DNA from: an uncultured Rothia sp.
GTDB lineage: Bacteria > Actinomycetota > Actinomycetes > Actinomycetales > Micrococcaceae
Assembly: GCA_946221065.1 (NCBI GenBank)
Contig: CAMIIO010000003.1
Span: 196,025 to 260,024, forward strand
Length of the DNA: 64,000 nucleotides
Direction: 5' to 3'
Position numbers and translations under genes: made by a program. Of this stretch, positions 17,030 through 25,705 are shown in pieces (position 1 is the stretch's first letter; each line of letters starts with the position of its first letter). Under the pieces are notes generated by a model. The model did no database searches. It was not told the DNA's origin and was given only the letters and a program-made list of their open reading frames with translations.

Positions 17030-17944
17030 ATGAAAATTATTTCTGCCGAAGAAACCTACGCCGTAATGAGCCCTGCCGACGCGGTAGCTGCCCTACGCGA
17101 AACGCTACGGAGCTTTGACCCTGCTGACGACGTTGCCCGTCAGAGTGCGGACCTTGCAGGTGGCGGGTCGCTGTTGATGATGCCATCCTCGAACGAGCAC
17201 GGCGCGGGAATCAAGATTATTACCATGAACCCGGAGTCGGAAAAATTCTCGGTGCCCATGATTCAGGGTAATTATGTGCTCTTTGAAGAAGGCACACTAA
17301 CACCTGTGGCGTTGATTGACGGCGCAGCTATCACTTCCCTGCGTACTCCTGCCGTTTCTATCGCGGGCGTACTGGACTTTCTAGAGGGCAGTGAGGAACC
17401 GCTAAAGGTCGCTATTTTAGGTACTGGCCCGCAGGGATACCACCACCTAACAACGCTAAATTCCGTATTTGAGGGTAAACGCGCGGTGCAGGCGAGCTTC
17501 ATTTCCTGCTCTGAGCCGGAAGATTTGAGCCCGTGGGCTGATGCCGGATCAGATGATGCCACGCGTTTTCTTGCCGAGGCGGAGCTGATTATCTGCGCAA
17601 CGACTAGCCCCGAGCCCATCCTTACCGCAGACCAAATCCGTTCGGACGCCGTCGTCGTAGCATTGGGTTCACACACCCCCCAAGCGCGCGAACTACCCGG
17701 TGAGCTCATGGAAGCTGCACAGGTGATTGTGGAAGATCAGGAAACGGCGCTACGCGAGTGTGGCGATATTATCCAGGCCATTGACGAGGGCAAACTTTCA
17801 ATCGAGGACACCGTGACCATGCGTGAGGTAGTGCTGGGGCAGAAGAAGTTGAACAGGGAGAGCCCGATTGTGTTCAAATTCTCCGGCATGGGCTGGGAGG
17901 ATCTTTCGGTGGCGCAGAAAATTTTTGCGAAGGCGAACGACTAA
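17030..17944 (+). CDS. Ornithine cyclodeaminase/mu-crystallin family protein
   Basis: A 304-residue NAD(P)-binding protein of the OCD/mu-crystallin family. The N-terminal substrate domain (MKIISAEETYAVMSPADAVA onward) and the Rossmann segment VAILGTGPQGYHHLTTL are characteristic, as are TSLRTPAVS and DAVVVALGSHTPQARELP. Family members include ornithine cyclodeaminase, alanine dehydrogenase and ketimine reductases; the exact substrate cannot be read from the motifs. It stands alone between the TPR gene and the riboflavin operon. Confidence 0.85.
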   Translation: MKIISAEETYAVMSPADAVAALRETLRSFDPADDVARQSADLAGGGSLLMMPSSNEHGAGIKIITMNPESEKFSVPMIQGNYVLFEEGTLTPVALIDGAAITSLRTPAVSIAGVLDFLEGSEEPLKVAILGTGPQGYHHLTTLNSVFEGKRAVQASFISCSEPEDLSPWADAGSDDATRFLAEAELIICATTSPEPILTADQIRSDAVVVALGSHTPQARELPGELMEAAQVIVEDQETALRECGDIIQAIDEGKLSIEDTVTMREVVLGQKKLNRESPIVFKFSGMGWEDLSVAQKIFAKAND

Positions 17945-17977
17945 ACTCCGGCTATAGGTTGAGCGGCACAGCATAAA

Positions 17978-18048
17978 GGTAATGTACCGCTTTCATAACA
18001 CCCGCACGTTAAATTGACGTGCGGGTGCGAAACAAACGGTACATTATC
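17978..18048. repeat. Long nested palindrome before the riboflavin operon
   Basis: The outer arms GGTAATGTACCG (17978-17989) and CGGTACATTATC (18037-18048) are complementary with one mismatch. The inner arms ACCCGCACGT (18000-18009) and ACGTGCGGGT (18017-18026) are perfect. There is no T tail. It may terminate the upstream gene or be another dispersed element. Confidence 0.6.
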
Positions 18049-18112
18049 GCCCTCCTTCACACCCCACGCCCGCGCAGATTCTGTGCGATAATCAGAAGTG
18101 AAAAATTAAATT

Positions 18113-18241
18113 CGTGCTCCGGGACCCGGTGAAAATCCGAACCGGCGGTGATAGTCCGCTAACTCGCCCCGCACCCGCGCGGTAGAGCCTGCAAGGTGAA
18201 ATTCCTTGACCGACAGTACAGTCTGGATGGAAGGTAGCACG
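18113..18241 (+). ncRNA. FMN riboswitch (RFN element)
   Basis: Closing helix CGTGCT/AGCACG encloses the conserved RFN blocks: CCGGTGAAAATCCGAACC, GGCGGTGATAGTCCGC, GGTGAAATTCCTTGACCGAC, and CAGTCTGGATGGAAGG. It precedes pnuX and the whole rib operon, so FMN should shut off riboflavin uptake and synthesis together. Some 160 nt lie between the aptamer and the pnuX start, enough for an expression platform; I could not single out the switching helix. Confidence 0.95.
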
Positions 18242-18400
18242 AGCAAAGTATCCCTGCCCGTAGTATCGGCGTTTTCTCAAAAGAGCACCGGCTATAGCGA
18301 GGCAGACTGTTTCTTGTACCCGCCGGGCAACCTAAGCCGGCAGGGTACGCCACGCAGCTCATGCTTTGTTCTCCCCGGAGCCTCCGCGAAAGGGAAAACA

Positions 18401-19114
18401 ATGGAATTTCTGCGGTGGCTCTTCGACGCTCAGTGGCAGATTGGCGATCAATCCCTACTAGCGCGCGAAGTCCTCGGTAACGTATTTGGCTTGGCAAGCG
18501 CACTGGGCGGTATGCGCCGTAAAGTATGGGCGTGGCCGGTAGGCATTGCCGGTAACCTTCTTCTTCTCACCGTCTTTTTGGGCACCGTTTTTGACTCTCC
18601 ACACCCGATTAATATGCTGGGGCAAGCAGGGCGTCAAATCATGTTTATTGTGGTTTCAGTGTGGGGTTGGTATCGCTGGAGAAACGCCCAAGACGACGTC
18701 GGGCAGGCAGTAATTCCGCAGTGGGCAACCGGTAAAGAACGGCTGATGATGATAGCAGCAATGCTGATAGGCACCGGTCTGTTAACCCCCGTATTCCGCG
18801 CTATGGGATCCTACGAGCCGGTATGGTCCGACGCCTGGATTTTCACAGGCTCCCTACTGGCAACCTACGGTATGGCGCGTGGATGGGTTGAATTCTGGCT
18901 GGTATGGGTTGCCGTGGACATAGTAGGTGTGCCACTGCTGTGGTCCGCCGGGTACTACGCCACCGCACTCATGTACGTATTCTATGGCGCATTCACTCTC
19001 ACGGGGTTCTTCGTGTGGTGGCGTACCCGCAACCGAGAGAACGCCCGGGTGGCTGTCGAAACCCAATTTCCTGACCCTACAATAGAAAAGGTGACCAGTA
19101 CTCATGGGCACTAA
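18401..19114 (+). CDS. pnuX: PnuC-family riboflavin transporter (PnuX/RibM)
   Basis: A 237-residue integral membrane protein with about seven helices, of the PnuC facilitator family. Typical segments are LGNVFGLASALGGMRRKVWAWPVGIAGN and VVSVWGWYRWRN. Relatives preceded by an FMN riboswitch transport riboflavin, not nicotinamide riboside, and the riboswitch here supports that role. The start is ATG 18401 with AAAGGG upstream; earlier in-frame ATGs lie inside the aptamer. Its 3' end overlaps ribD by 11 nt. Confidence 0.88.
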   Translation: MEFLRWLFDAQWQIGDQSLLAREVLGNVFGLASALGGMRRKVWAWPVGIAGNLLLLTVFLGTVFDSPHPINMLGQAGRQIMFIVVSVWGWYRWRNAQDDVGQAVIPQWATGKERLMMIAAMLIGTGLLTPVFRAMGSYEPVWSDAWIFTGSLLATYGMARGWVEFWLVWVAVDIVGVPLLWSAGYYATALMYVFYGAFTLTGFFVWWRTRNRENARVAVETQFPDPTIEKVTSTHGH

Positions 19115-20195
19115 AATTTCCTCGGCTATCCCACAGCCTTTCTCACACTATTCCGGTGCACATCTTTCACCAGAAATGCTGATGAAGCTAGCAATAGACG
19201 CCGCCCGCCAGGGTGTACGCGGAGCGAACCCACTAGTGGGTGCGGTAATTAGCGACGCCAGCGGGCAGGTACTGAGCGTCGGCTGGCACCGCGGTGCGGG
19301 AACACCCCACGCGGAAGCAGACGCTCTGGCACGAGCCCAGGCCGCCGGGATAGATATTCGCGGGACACACATGAGCATCAGCCTGGAACCGTGTAACCAC
19401 ACCGGACGCACCGAACCCTGCGCACAGGCGATTGGTGATGCCGAAATAAGCTCGGTAAGCTTCGCCGCCCCAGACACCACGGCTAACGCTGCCGGAGGCG
19501 CTGAGTATCTGCGCTCGCACGGTGTGTCGGCTGAGCCGGGAATGCTCCAGGAACCCGCCCAAGATCTGAACCACCGCTGGTTCGCCGCCACGGCACAGCA
19601 GCGCCCATTCGTAAGCGCCAAAATCGCTTCCTCCCTTGACGGTCTAGTAGCTGCTGCAGACGGCACCAGCCAGTGGATTACAAGCCCTCACGCCCGCAAA
19701 GCCGGACACGACATGCGGATGCGGGCAGATGCCGTCATGGTGGGTACCGGCACGGTTCTTGCCGACAACCCGCGCCTAACAGCTCGCGATACACACGGGA
19801 AACTCTATGCTCAACAACCTCTACCGGTCATCATGGGCCAGCGGGACATTCCCGAAAACTTTTACCTAGCGCAGAATCCAGCAACACTTCACCTGCGCAC
19901 ACATAATCCGCGTGAAGTACTCACCGAACTATATTCACGCGGGGTACGACACCTCATGATCGAGGGCGGACCCAGCATCATTTCCGCCTTCCTCGCCGCA
20001 GACCTCGTGGACGAACTGCTGTGGCTCCAAGCACCCACGCTCCTCGGCGCCGGAACGAGCGCCATCGGAAACCTCGGAATCACCACCTTAGCTGAGGCTC
20101 AGCAATGGGAACTTGATGACCTCGGTGCCATGCCCGCCATCTCCCGCGCTGGACGAGACGTTCAACTTCACCTCGCACCACAACCACAAAGGTAA
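19104..20195 (+). CDS. ribD: Bifunctional pyrimidine deaminase/reductase RibD
   Basis: Performs two steps of riboflavin synthesis: deamination of the diaminopyrimidine and reduction of its ribose side chain. Of its 363 residues the N-terminal cytidine-deaminase domain shows PLVGAVI, the zinc site HAEADAL, and EPCNHTGRTEPC. The C-terminal DHFR-like reductase domain shows KIASSLDGLVAAADGTSQWI, DAVMVGTGTVLADNP, and IEGGPSIISAFL. It overlaps pnuX, with AAGGTG upstream of its start, so translation is coupled. Confidence 0.95.
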   Translation: MGTKISSAIPQPFSHYSGAHLSPEMLMKLAIDAARQGVRGANPLVGAVISDASGQVLSVGWHRGAGTPHAEADALARAQAAGIDIRGTHMSISLEPCNHTGRTEPCAQAIGDAEISSVSFAAPDTTANAAGGAEYLRSHGVSAEPGMLQEPAQDLNHRWFAATAQQRPFVSAKIASSLDGLVAAADGTSQWITSPHARKAGHDMRMRADAVMVGTGTVLADNPRLTARDTHGKLYAQQPLPVIMGQRDIPENFYLAQNPATLHLRTHNPREVLTELYSRGVRHLMIEGGPSIISAFLAADLVDELLWLQAPTLLGAGTSAIGNLGITTLAEAQQWELDDLGAMPAISRAGRDVQLHLAPQPQR

Positions 20196-20200
20196 AAACC

Positions 20201-21523
20201 ATGTTTACAGGAATTATTGGCGCCCAGGGCACCATCACCGCTATCGAAAAAACCACTGCGAAGCCCGAAGAAGACGGCTCGGCAATTATCACCATCGACG
20301 CCGGGGAAATCATCGCAGATCTGGAACACGGCGGATCGCTCGCCGTCAACGGAGTCTGCCTCACCGCAACCCGCACCAAAGAACTCGCCCCCGGCTACTT
20401 CACCGCCGACGTCATGGGCGAAACCCTGCGCCGCACCAACCTAGGTGAGGCACAGGTGGGAAGCGTCGTGAATCTAGAGCGCTGTATGCCCGCCAACGGA
20501 CGCTTCGACGGACACATTGTTCAAGGCCATGTTGACGGCGTCGGTACGGTAGCGCGCGTAGCAGACCACGACTCTTGGCGCACCGTGCGGGTGAACATCC
20601 CACGCGAGCTCGCCGCGCACCTCACCGAAAAGGGCTCAATTGCCGTCAATGGAGCGTCCCTTACCGTAACTGAGGTATCGCACCCGCGGGCAGACCAAGC
20701 CTGGTTCGAGGTAGGACTCATCCCCGCCACCTTACAAGCTACCAACCTTGGTGCGCTCACTGTGGGGGATACCGTCAATCTGGAAACCGATGCGCTTGCT
20801 AAGTACATGCAACGTCTGATGGAAGTCAACGGCGCCATAGAATCCCTAGCCCCTGCCTCTTTCGGTGCCGGTGCAGGAGTTGCCCCTGCTGAACAATCTC
20901 AACAGCGAACCGGGCTAGATACCGTTGAAGAAGCCAGCGAAGCTATCCGGGGTGGCCGTGCCGTCGTCGTGGTAGATGATGAAAACCGCGAAAATGAAGG
21001 GGACATTATTTTCGCCGCCGAACATGCTACCGCCGAACTTATGGGCTTCACGATTCGGTACACCTCCGGGGTGATCTGCACTCCGCTTACTCACGAGCGG
21101 GCAGACCAACTCAAACTGCCCCCGATGGTTAGCAATAACCAAGACCCTAAAGGCACCGCCTACACCGTCTCTTGCGACGCCGCTGCCGGAATCAGCACGG
21201 GTATCTCCGCCGCCGATAGGGCAACGACGGCCCTGGCGCTGGCTAATCCGCAGAACGGGCCGGAATCGCTTACTCGCCCCGGACATATTTTCCCGCTCCG
21301 CGCGGTGGCCGGGGGAGTGCGAGAGCGCCCCGGACACACCGAAGCCGCGGTAGAGCTGTGTCTACTTGCCGGTACACAGCCGGTAGGCGTGATTGCGGAG
21401 CTAGTTCATGACGACGGCTCGATGATGCGCTTCGACTCGTTGCGCGCGTTCGCTACCGAGCACTATTTGCCCATGATTTCTATTGAGGATCTGCAGAAAT
21501 TTCTTGCGGAGAAGGACGGCTAA
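20201..21523 (+). CDS. ribEB: Riboflavin synthase fused to DHBP synthase (RibE-RibB)
   Basis: One 440-residue frame carries two enzymes. Residues 1 to about 205 are riboflavin synthase: N-terminal MFTGII and two homologous barrels marked by GSLAVNGVCLT (45-55) and GSIAVNGASLT (145-155). A flexible Ala/Gly/Gln linker (about 213-237) leads to 3,4-dihydroxy-2-butanone 4-phosphate synthase, with the DDENRENEGD motif at 259-268, RPGHIFPLRA, and GHTEAAVELCLLAG. In most actinobacteria RibB is fused to RibA instead. There is no stop codon or frameshift in the linker. It is followed without gap by ribA, and all active-site motifs are intact. Confidence 0.93.
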   Translation: MFTGIIGAQGTITAIEKTTAKPEEDGSAIITIDAGEIIADLEHGGSLAVNGVCLTATRTKELAPGYFTADVMGETLRRTNLGEAQVGSVVNLERCMPANGRFDGHIVQGHVDGVGTVARVADHDSWRTVRVNIPRELAAHLTEKGSIAVNGASLTVTEVSHPRADQAWFEVGLIPATLQATNLGALTVGDTVNLETDALAKYMQRLMEVNGAIESLAPASFGAGAGVAPAEQSQQRTGLDTVEEASEAIRGGRAVVVVDDENRENEGDIIFAAEHATAELMGFTIRYTSGVICTPLTHERADQLKLPPMVSNNQDPKGTAYTVSCDAAAGISTGISAADRATTALALANPQNGPESLTRPGHIFPLRAVAGGVRERPGHTEAAVELCLLAGTQPVGVIAELVHDDGSMMRFDSLRAFATEHYLPMISIEDLQKFLAEKDG

Positions 21524-22198
21524 GTGAGCGGTTTTTCTACTAAAGAATTAATGCCGCGGGTTGATTCCACGCTGCGAGAATCTAGCTCGGAAGTTGTGGT
21601 GCCGACGCCGTGGGGTACTTTTGGAATGCGTGCCTGGAATTTTGCGGACGGCTCCGAGCACTTGAGCGTGCGGGCGGTAAATCAGCAGGGCGCACCTATT
21701 CCTGATGCTGACCCCGGCGCGCCGGCGGTTCGGATTCACTCGGAGTGCGCCACCGGGGACATCTTTGGGTCCCTGCGCTGCGATTGTGGCCCTCAGCTTC
21801 ACCAGGGGTTACAGATTATTCAGCGCCAAGGTGGATACCTGGTGCTCCTGCGTAACCATGAGGGCCGCGGGATTGGTCTGGTGAATAAGCTACGCGCCTA
21901 TGCGCTACAGGACGCCGGGCAAGACACCGTGGACGCGAATCTTTCGTTGGGCGTGCCGGCGGATGCGCGAGATTACCGGCAAGCGGTAGTTATTTTGCGC
22001 GAGCTGGGCTTGAACCGGGTTAGGCTAGTGACCAATAATCCGGCAAAAGTGGCTGCCCTCACTGAGTTGGACGTGATGGTGGCGGGAACGGTTGCCGATG
22101 AGGTGGCGCCCCAGCCACTCAACGTTGAATATTTACAAACAAAGAAAGAACGAATGAACCACGTTCTCTCTCACCCCGATCTGGAGGAAACATTATGA
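21524..22198 (+). CDS. ribA: GTP cyclohydrolase II (stand-alone RibA)
   Basis: Opens the GTP ring, the first committed step of riboflavin synthesis. The 224-residue protein has the zinc site Cys75, Cys86 and Cys88 in HSECATGDIFGSLRCDCG, and catalytic NHEGRGIGL followed by DARDYRQA. GTG 21524 follows the TAA of ribEB directly, with zero gap. Usually this domain is the C-terminal half of a RibBA fusion; here RibB sits on the riboflavin synthase instead. The N-terminal 40 residues are divergent. The stop overlaps ribH by 4 nt (ATGA). Confidence 0.93.
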   Translation: MSGFSTKELMPRVDSTLRESSSEVVVPTPWGTFGMRAWNFADGSEHLSVRAVNQQGAPIPDADPGAPAVRIHSECATGDIFGSLRCDCGPQLHQGLQIIQRQGGYLVLLRNHEGRGIGLVNKLRAYALQDAGQDTVDANLSLGVPADARDYRQAVVILRELGLNRVRLVTNNPAKVAALTELDVMVAGTVADEVAPQPLNVEYLQTKKERMNHVLSHPDLEETL

Positions 22199-22689
22199 GC
22201 GGTACTGGTGCTGCTACAACGAGTCTGAACCCGGAAACGATGAAGGAGCTGAAGCTGGCGATCATTGCGGCGTCGTGGCATACGCAGGTAATGGATGGGT
22301 TGCTTGACGGCGCGCAACGCGCGGCGGCGGACGCCGGTATTAGCGAGCCTACGATTCTACGTGTGCCGGGAACCTTTGAGCTATCGGTGGCGGCTTCGCG
22401 TCTGGCGGACTCTTTTGACGCCGTGGTGGCGTTGGGCGTGGTGATTCGTGGGGGCACGCCGCATTTTGACTATGTGTGTGAATCTGCCACGCAGGGACTC
22501 ACGGAGGTTTCGGTGCGGAGTAAGACCCCTGTGGGATTCGGGGTGCTGACCTGCGATAACGAGCAACAGGCACTCGACCGTGCCGGACTGGAAGGCTCCA
22601 GCGAGGATAAGGGGTATGAGGCGACGGCGGCGGCACTGGAAACTGCGGTGCTGTTGCGGGAGTTCCCCAAGCCGGAGAAGCTGGGCTAG
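22195..22689 (+). CDS. ribH: 6,7-dimethyl-8-ribityllumazine synthase
   Basis: Condenses the pyrimidine and the C4 phosphate made by the RibA, RibD and RibB activities, feeding riboflavin synthase. The 164 residues show AIIAASWHTQVMDGLLDGA, the VPGTFELSVAA loop, ALGVVIRGGTPHFDYVC (catalytic His), and GVLTCDNEQQALDRAG. It is the last gene of the FMN-controlled operon. A 60-nt dispersed palindrome (family B) follows at 22718. Confidence 0.96.
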   Translation: MSGTGAATTSLNPETMKELKLAIIAASWHTQVMDGLLDGAQRAAADAGISEPTILRVPGTFELSVAASRLADSFDAVVALGVVIRGGTPHFDYVCESATQGLTEVSVRSKTPVGFGVLTCDNEQQALDRAGLEGSSEDKGYEATAAALETAVLLREFPKPEKLG

Positions 22690-22717
22690 AGAGCTAGTAG
22701 CTGTTTACTTCTTGTAG

Positions 22718-22777
22718 GTGACCATCTTGTGTTGCTCAGACCGTCATGGGGCGGTCCTGGAAACATAAGATGGACAC
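22718..22777. repeat. Dispersed 60-nt palindrome, family B copy 1
   Basis: Imperfect palindrome beginning GTGACCATCTT and ending AAGATGGACAC, with an inner GGGGCGGTCC block. It is the same length, and largely the same sequence, as the elements at 24273 and 27977. It lies 28 nt after ribH. Confidence 0.85.
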
Positions 22778-22911
22778 CTTTTCGCACGACAGTAGTCACT
22801 CGTGCGGTGATAGTGCGCGACGGCGGGCGACGTCGTCAAAGTTATCAGAGCAACACAACTGCCTACTACGCTCGTCCTCAAAAACTGAAACACCCACGGT
22901 AGAGTAGCCCC

Positions 22912-24258
22912 GTGAGCAAACGACCCTTAGTGTATTCCCTGATGATGCTCGTGGGCGACGCCCTCCTTCGCAGCGGCGCCAGCTCCGCATCCACCACCCG
23001 CACGCTCCTCGCCATCGCCAGCAAGGAACAACTGCGCAACGTCACGGTCGCCGTCACGATGGGACAAATTACCCTCAGCCACGCGGACGGTATCGACGGC
23101 GTACCCTTCACCGAAATCCTCGAAGTTTCCCCTGGCGTGCTCGACATCAGCCGCCGCACCAGCACCCAAGAAGCCATCACCGAATACCTGCTGGGCAATA
23201 TCACACTGCAAGAAACCTACGACACCCTGCACGCCCAAGCCAATAACGGCAACCGGCAACACCGGGCGCTCACACCCATCGGATTCGGCATCCTTGGTGG
23301 AGGGTTTTCACTCATGCTCGGCGGCGGGATAACCATCGCTATCGGAGCCATCCTCACCTCCCTGATTGTCTCTACCTGCTTTCAATCGCTGGGTAATATG
23401 CGGGTTCCCGGTATCTTCCGATTTGCCCTCGCAGGGTTCATCTCCACACTCGTATCCTCCGCCTACTGTCTACTTGCCGGTACGGATAACGTCGCCGTGT
23501 GTATTGTGTCCTCTCTTGCCGGTCAGCTTGCCGGGATTGCCGCCTACGGTGCTACGCAGGACGCTATGATGGGCTGGTATCTTTCGGCAACCGGCAGGTA
23601 TCTAGAGGCCGTCATGTCCACCGCCGGACTGGTTACCGGGGTGGGGCTGGGCATCGGACTCATTAAACACTTTGAGCACGACCTCGCTTTTCTCGAACAC
23701 CTCAGCGCGGAGTCCACGCCGTTACCCTTTGCCCTGCTGGGTGCCTTCCTGGTGACCGGCGGGTTTGCCCTAGCCTGCGGAGGAAGGGGACTGACGCTAG
23801 TCTCGCTGGCACTACTGGGGGTAGGAGCCATGGGTGCAGAGACATTCTTTGATTCTCTTCCCATCAGTGACTACGCCGCTGTGCTTGCCGCGGCAACTCT
23901 GGTGGGTGCCGTGGCGGTACTGTATTCTAAGCCCACTCACCTCACCTCGAACGCCGTGATGATGGTAGCGCTATTGCCGCTGATTCCCGGCATGATGATT
24001 TATTTGGGCATGTTAGGAACAATCTTTGCCGAAATCGGTGCGCTTCCTGTGCTGGGCGAAGCCGCCATTATCTTCTATTGTCTCTCGGTAGGAGGGACTA
24101 CCGGGCAATATATTTTTTCTGAACTTCTCTGGTTGATTCGTAAACGGCAATTTACCCGCCAGTACCCCGGCGTCCCATATAGCAAGATTATGGTGGATGA
24201 GTACAATGCGCAGGATGTGATGTTGCCCGTCTTTAGTAGACCCTTTAACCGTCACTAG
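22912..24258 (+). CDS. ThrE-type threonine/serine exporter
   Basis: A 448-residue membrane protein with a soluble N-terminal part (about 120 residues) and about ten helices, matching the ThrE fusion of the ThrE and ThrE2 halves. The N-terminal GDALLRSGASSASTTRTL and the later AYGATQDAMMGWYLS and LPLIPGMMIY segments are typical. It would export threonine or serine across the membrane. GTG 22912 has no Shine-Dalgarno. A TAGAGT (22900-22905) stands 6 nt before it, so the message may be leaderless. Family B palindromes lie on both sides. Confidence 0.85.
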   Translation: MSKRPLVYSLMMLVGDALLRSGASSASTTRTLLAIASKEQLRNVTVAVTMGQITLSHADGIDGVPFTEILEVSPGVLDISRRTSTQEAITEYLLGNITLQETYDTLHAQANNGNRQHRALTPIGFGILGGGFSLMLGGGITIAIGAILTSLIVSTCFQSLGNMRVPGIFRFALAGFISTLVSSAYCLLAGTDNVAVCIVSSLAGQLAGIAAYGATQDAMMGWYLSATGRYLEAVMSTAGLVTGVGLGIGLIKHFEHDLAFLEHLSAESTPLPFALLGAFLVTGGFALACGGRGLTLVSLALLGVGAMGAETFFDSLPISDYAAVLAAATLVGAVAVLYSKPTHLTSNAVMMVALLPLIPGMMIYLGMLGTIFAEIGALPVLGEAAIIFYCLSVGGTTGQYIFSELLWLIRKRQFTRQYPGVPYSKIMVDEYNAQDVMLPVFSRPFNRH

Positions 24259-24272
24259 CACGTAGAAGCTGA

Positions 24273-24332
24273 GTGACCATTCTGTGTTTCCAGGACTGTC
24301 TTGGGGCAGTCTGAGCAACACGAGATGGTCAC
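24273..24332. repeat. Dispersed 60-nt palindrome, family B copy 2
   Basis: Starts GTGACCATTCTGTG and ends GAGATGGTCAC, with the inner block GGGGCAGTC. It lies 14 nt after the exporter stop. See the copies at 22718 and 27977. Confidence 0.85.
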
Positions 24333-24537
24333 TTTTCGTATGAAGGTGGTCACTCGCGCGCCGTCGGGCAGGGGATAGGTACTGAAAAATGTCGTGCGGA
24401 TTGTGTACATGAGCTCGCCCGGAAGAATGTGACGTTTTATGACAATGATTCAGAACTTCTTTCCGATAGTGGTTGAATGACAGGGATAAAAAGATGAACC
24501 CGTGTTCTGCAGGGTCACGTACTGCCGAAAGAGACAA

Positions 24538-25671
24538 ATGACTGGTTTTACAACCCGCGCTATTCATGCGGTGGAAAATAACGAGAAGGACGCCATTGTT
24601 CCTCCCATTCACCTAGCATCAACCTTTATCCAGCCCACAACTGGTGAAGAGGGAGAATTCGAGTATCAGCGCGGAGGAAACTCCACCCGCTCCGACGTCG
24701 AAAAAACTCTGGCTCAGATTGAAGGCGCAGAATTTTCCTATGTGTATGCCACCGGAATGGCGGCAACTCAGGCAGCTATGGGCATGGTAAAAGCCGGCGA
24801 AAATGTGTTGATTGGTATGCCAAATTACGGCGGTAACTATCGCTTTGCCACCATCGAGCTTCCCAAACGCGGTGCTCAGGCAAAACTGATTGGTGACTTT
24901 TCCACCCTCTCGGATGCCGATTTTGACGAAAATACCAGCATGGTGTTCTTGGAAACCCCAGCGAACCCCACACTCAAGGTTTCGGACATCGCCAAGATCT
25001 CTGAAATTGCTCACCGTCACGGAGCAATCGTGGTGGTTGATAACACCTTCATGACCCCCTACCTACAACGTCCCCTAGAACTAGGCGCAGACATCACCGT
25101 TCAGTCCGCTACAAAATACCTAGCTGGACACGGCGACCTACTGGGCGGCGTCGCCTCTACCAACAACCCCCAGCTCGCCGAAGAACTTTGGAAAGCACAG
25201 CTAATTTCTGGCGGTATCCTTTCGCCCATTGATTCATACCGCCTCCTGCAAGATGTCAAGACGCTCGCGCTGCGCATGGAACGCCAACAAGCTAACGCAG
25301 CGCGAGTCATTGAAGCCGTCACAAACCACCCTGCCGTGGAGAAGGTTCTTTTTGCCGGTTCCGCCAGCGAATCTGACGCCGAAATCCATGCCCGTCAGGC
25401 ACAAGGAATCGGTGCGCTCTTCTCCTTTACCCTCAAAGAAGGTAAGAACACCAAAGCCTTTTTAGACGCCCTCAACATCTTTGGATTCGCGGTAAGCCTG
25501 GGTGGGATTGAATCACTCATTTGTTTGCCGGCGACCATGACACAAGGTGCTTACGCCCCCGAGCACCTTGAAGAATTTGGTGTTGAACCCGGTCTGATTC
25601 GTGTGGCGGTAGGAATTGAAGATATCGACGACCTCCTTACCGACATCACCGGCGCACTAGACGCCGCATAA
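24538..25671 (+). CDS. Cys/Met metabolism PLP enzyme (cystathionine gamma-synthase/lyase type)
   Basis: A 377-residue member of the trans-sulfuration PLP family. It shows TRAIHA, PIHLASTFIQ, YATGMAATQAAM (phosphate and ring contacts), VVDNTFMTPYLQRPLELGAD, and PLP Lys in QSATKYLAGHGDLLGG. These motifs do not separate synthase from lyase. Immediate linkage to a cystine-type importer favours a degradative gamma-lyase or a role in cysteine use. The ATG at 24538 (GAAAGAGAC upstream) is preferred to an in-frame ATG 36 nt earlier, since family members start at TxxIHA. Confidence 0.88.
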   Translation: MTGFTTRAIHAVENNEKDAIVPPIHLASTFIQPTTGEEGEFEYQRGGNSTRSDVEKTLAQIEGAEFSYVYATGMAATQAAMGMVKAGENVLIGMPNYGGNYRFATIELPKRGAQAKLIGDFSTLSDADFDENTSMVFLETPANPTLKVSDIAKISEIAHRHGAIVVVDNTFMTPYLQRPLELGADITVQSATKYLAGHGDLLGGVASTNNPQLAEELWKAQLISGGILSPIDSYRLLQDVKTLALRMERQQANAARVIEAVTNHPAVEKVLFAGSASESDAEIHARQAQGIGALFSFTLKEGKNTKAFLDALNIFGFAVSLGGIESLICLPATMTQGAYAPEHLEEFGVEPGLIRVAVGIEDIDDLLTDITGALDAA

Positions 25672-25705
25672 TTCTCTTCACCTCAAAAAGATTAAGGAAT
25701 CCCTC

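Noticed and set aside
20113..20448. Basic His/Arg-rich plus-strand frame over the ribD-ribEB join
   Set aside because: It overlaps two well-supported genes and has a repetitive out-of-frame composition.
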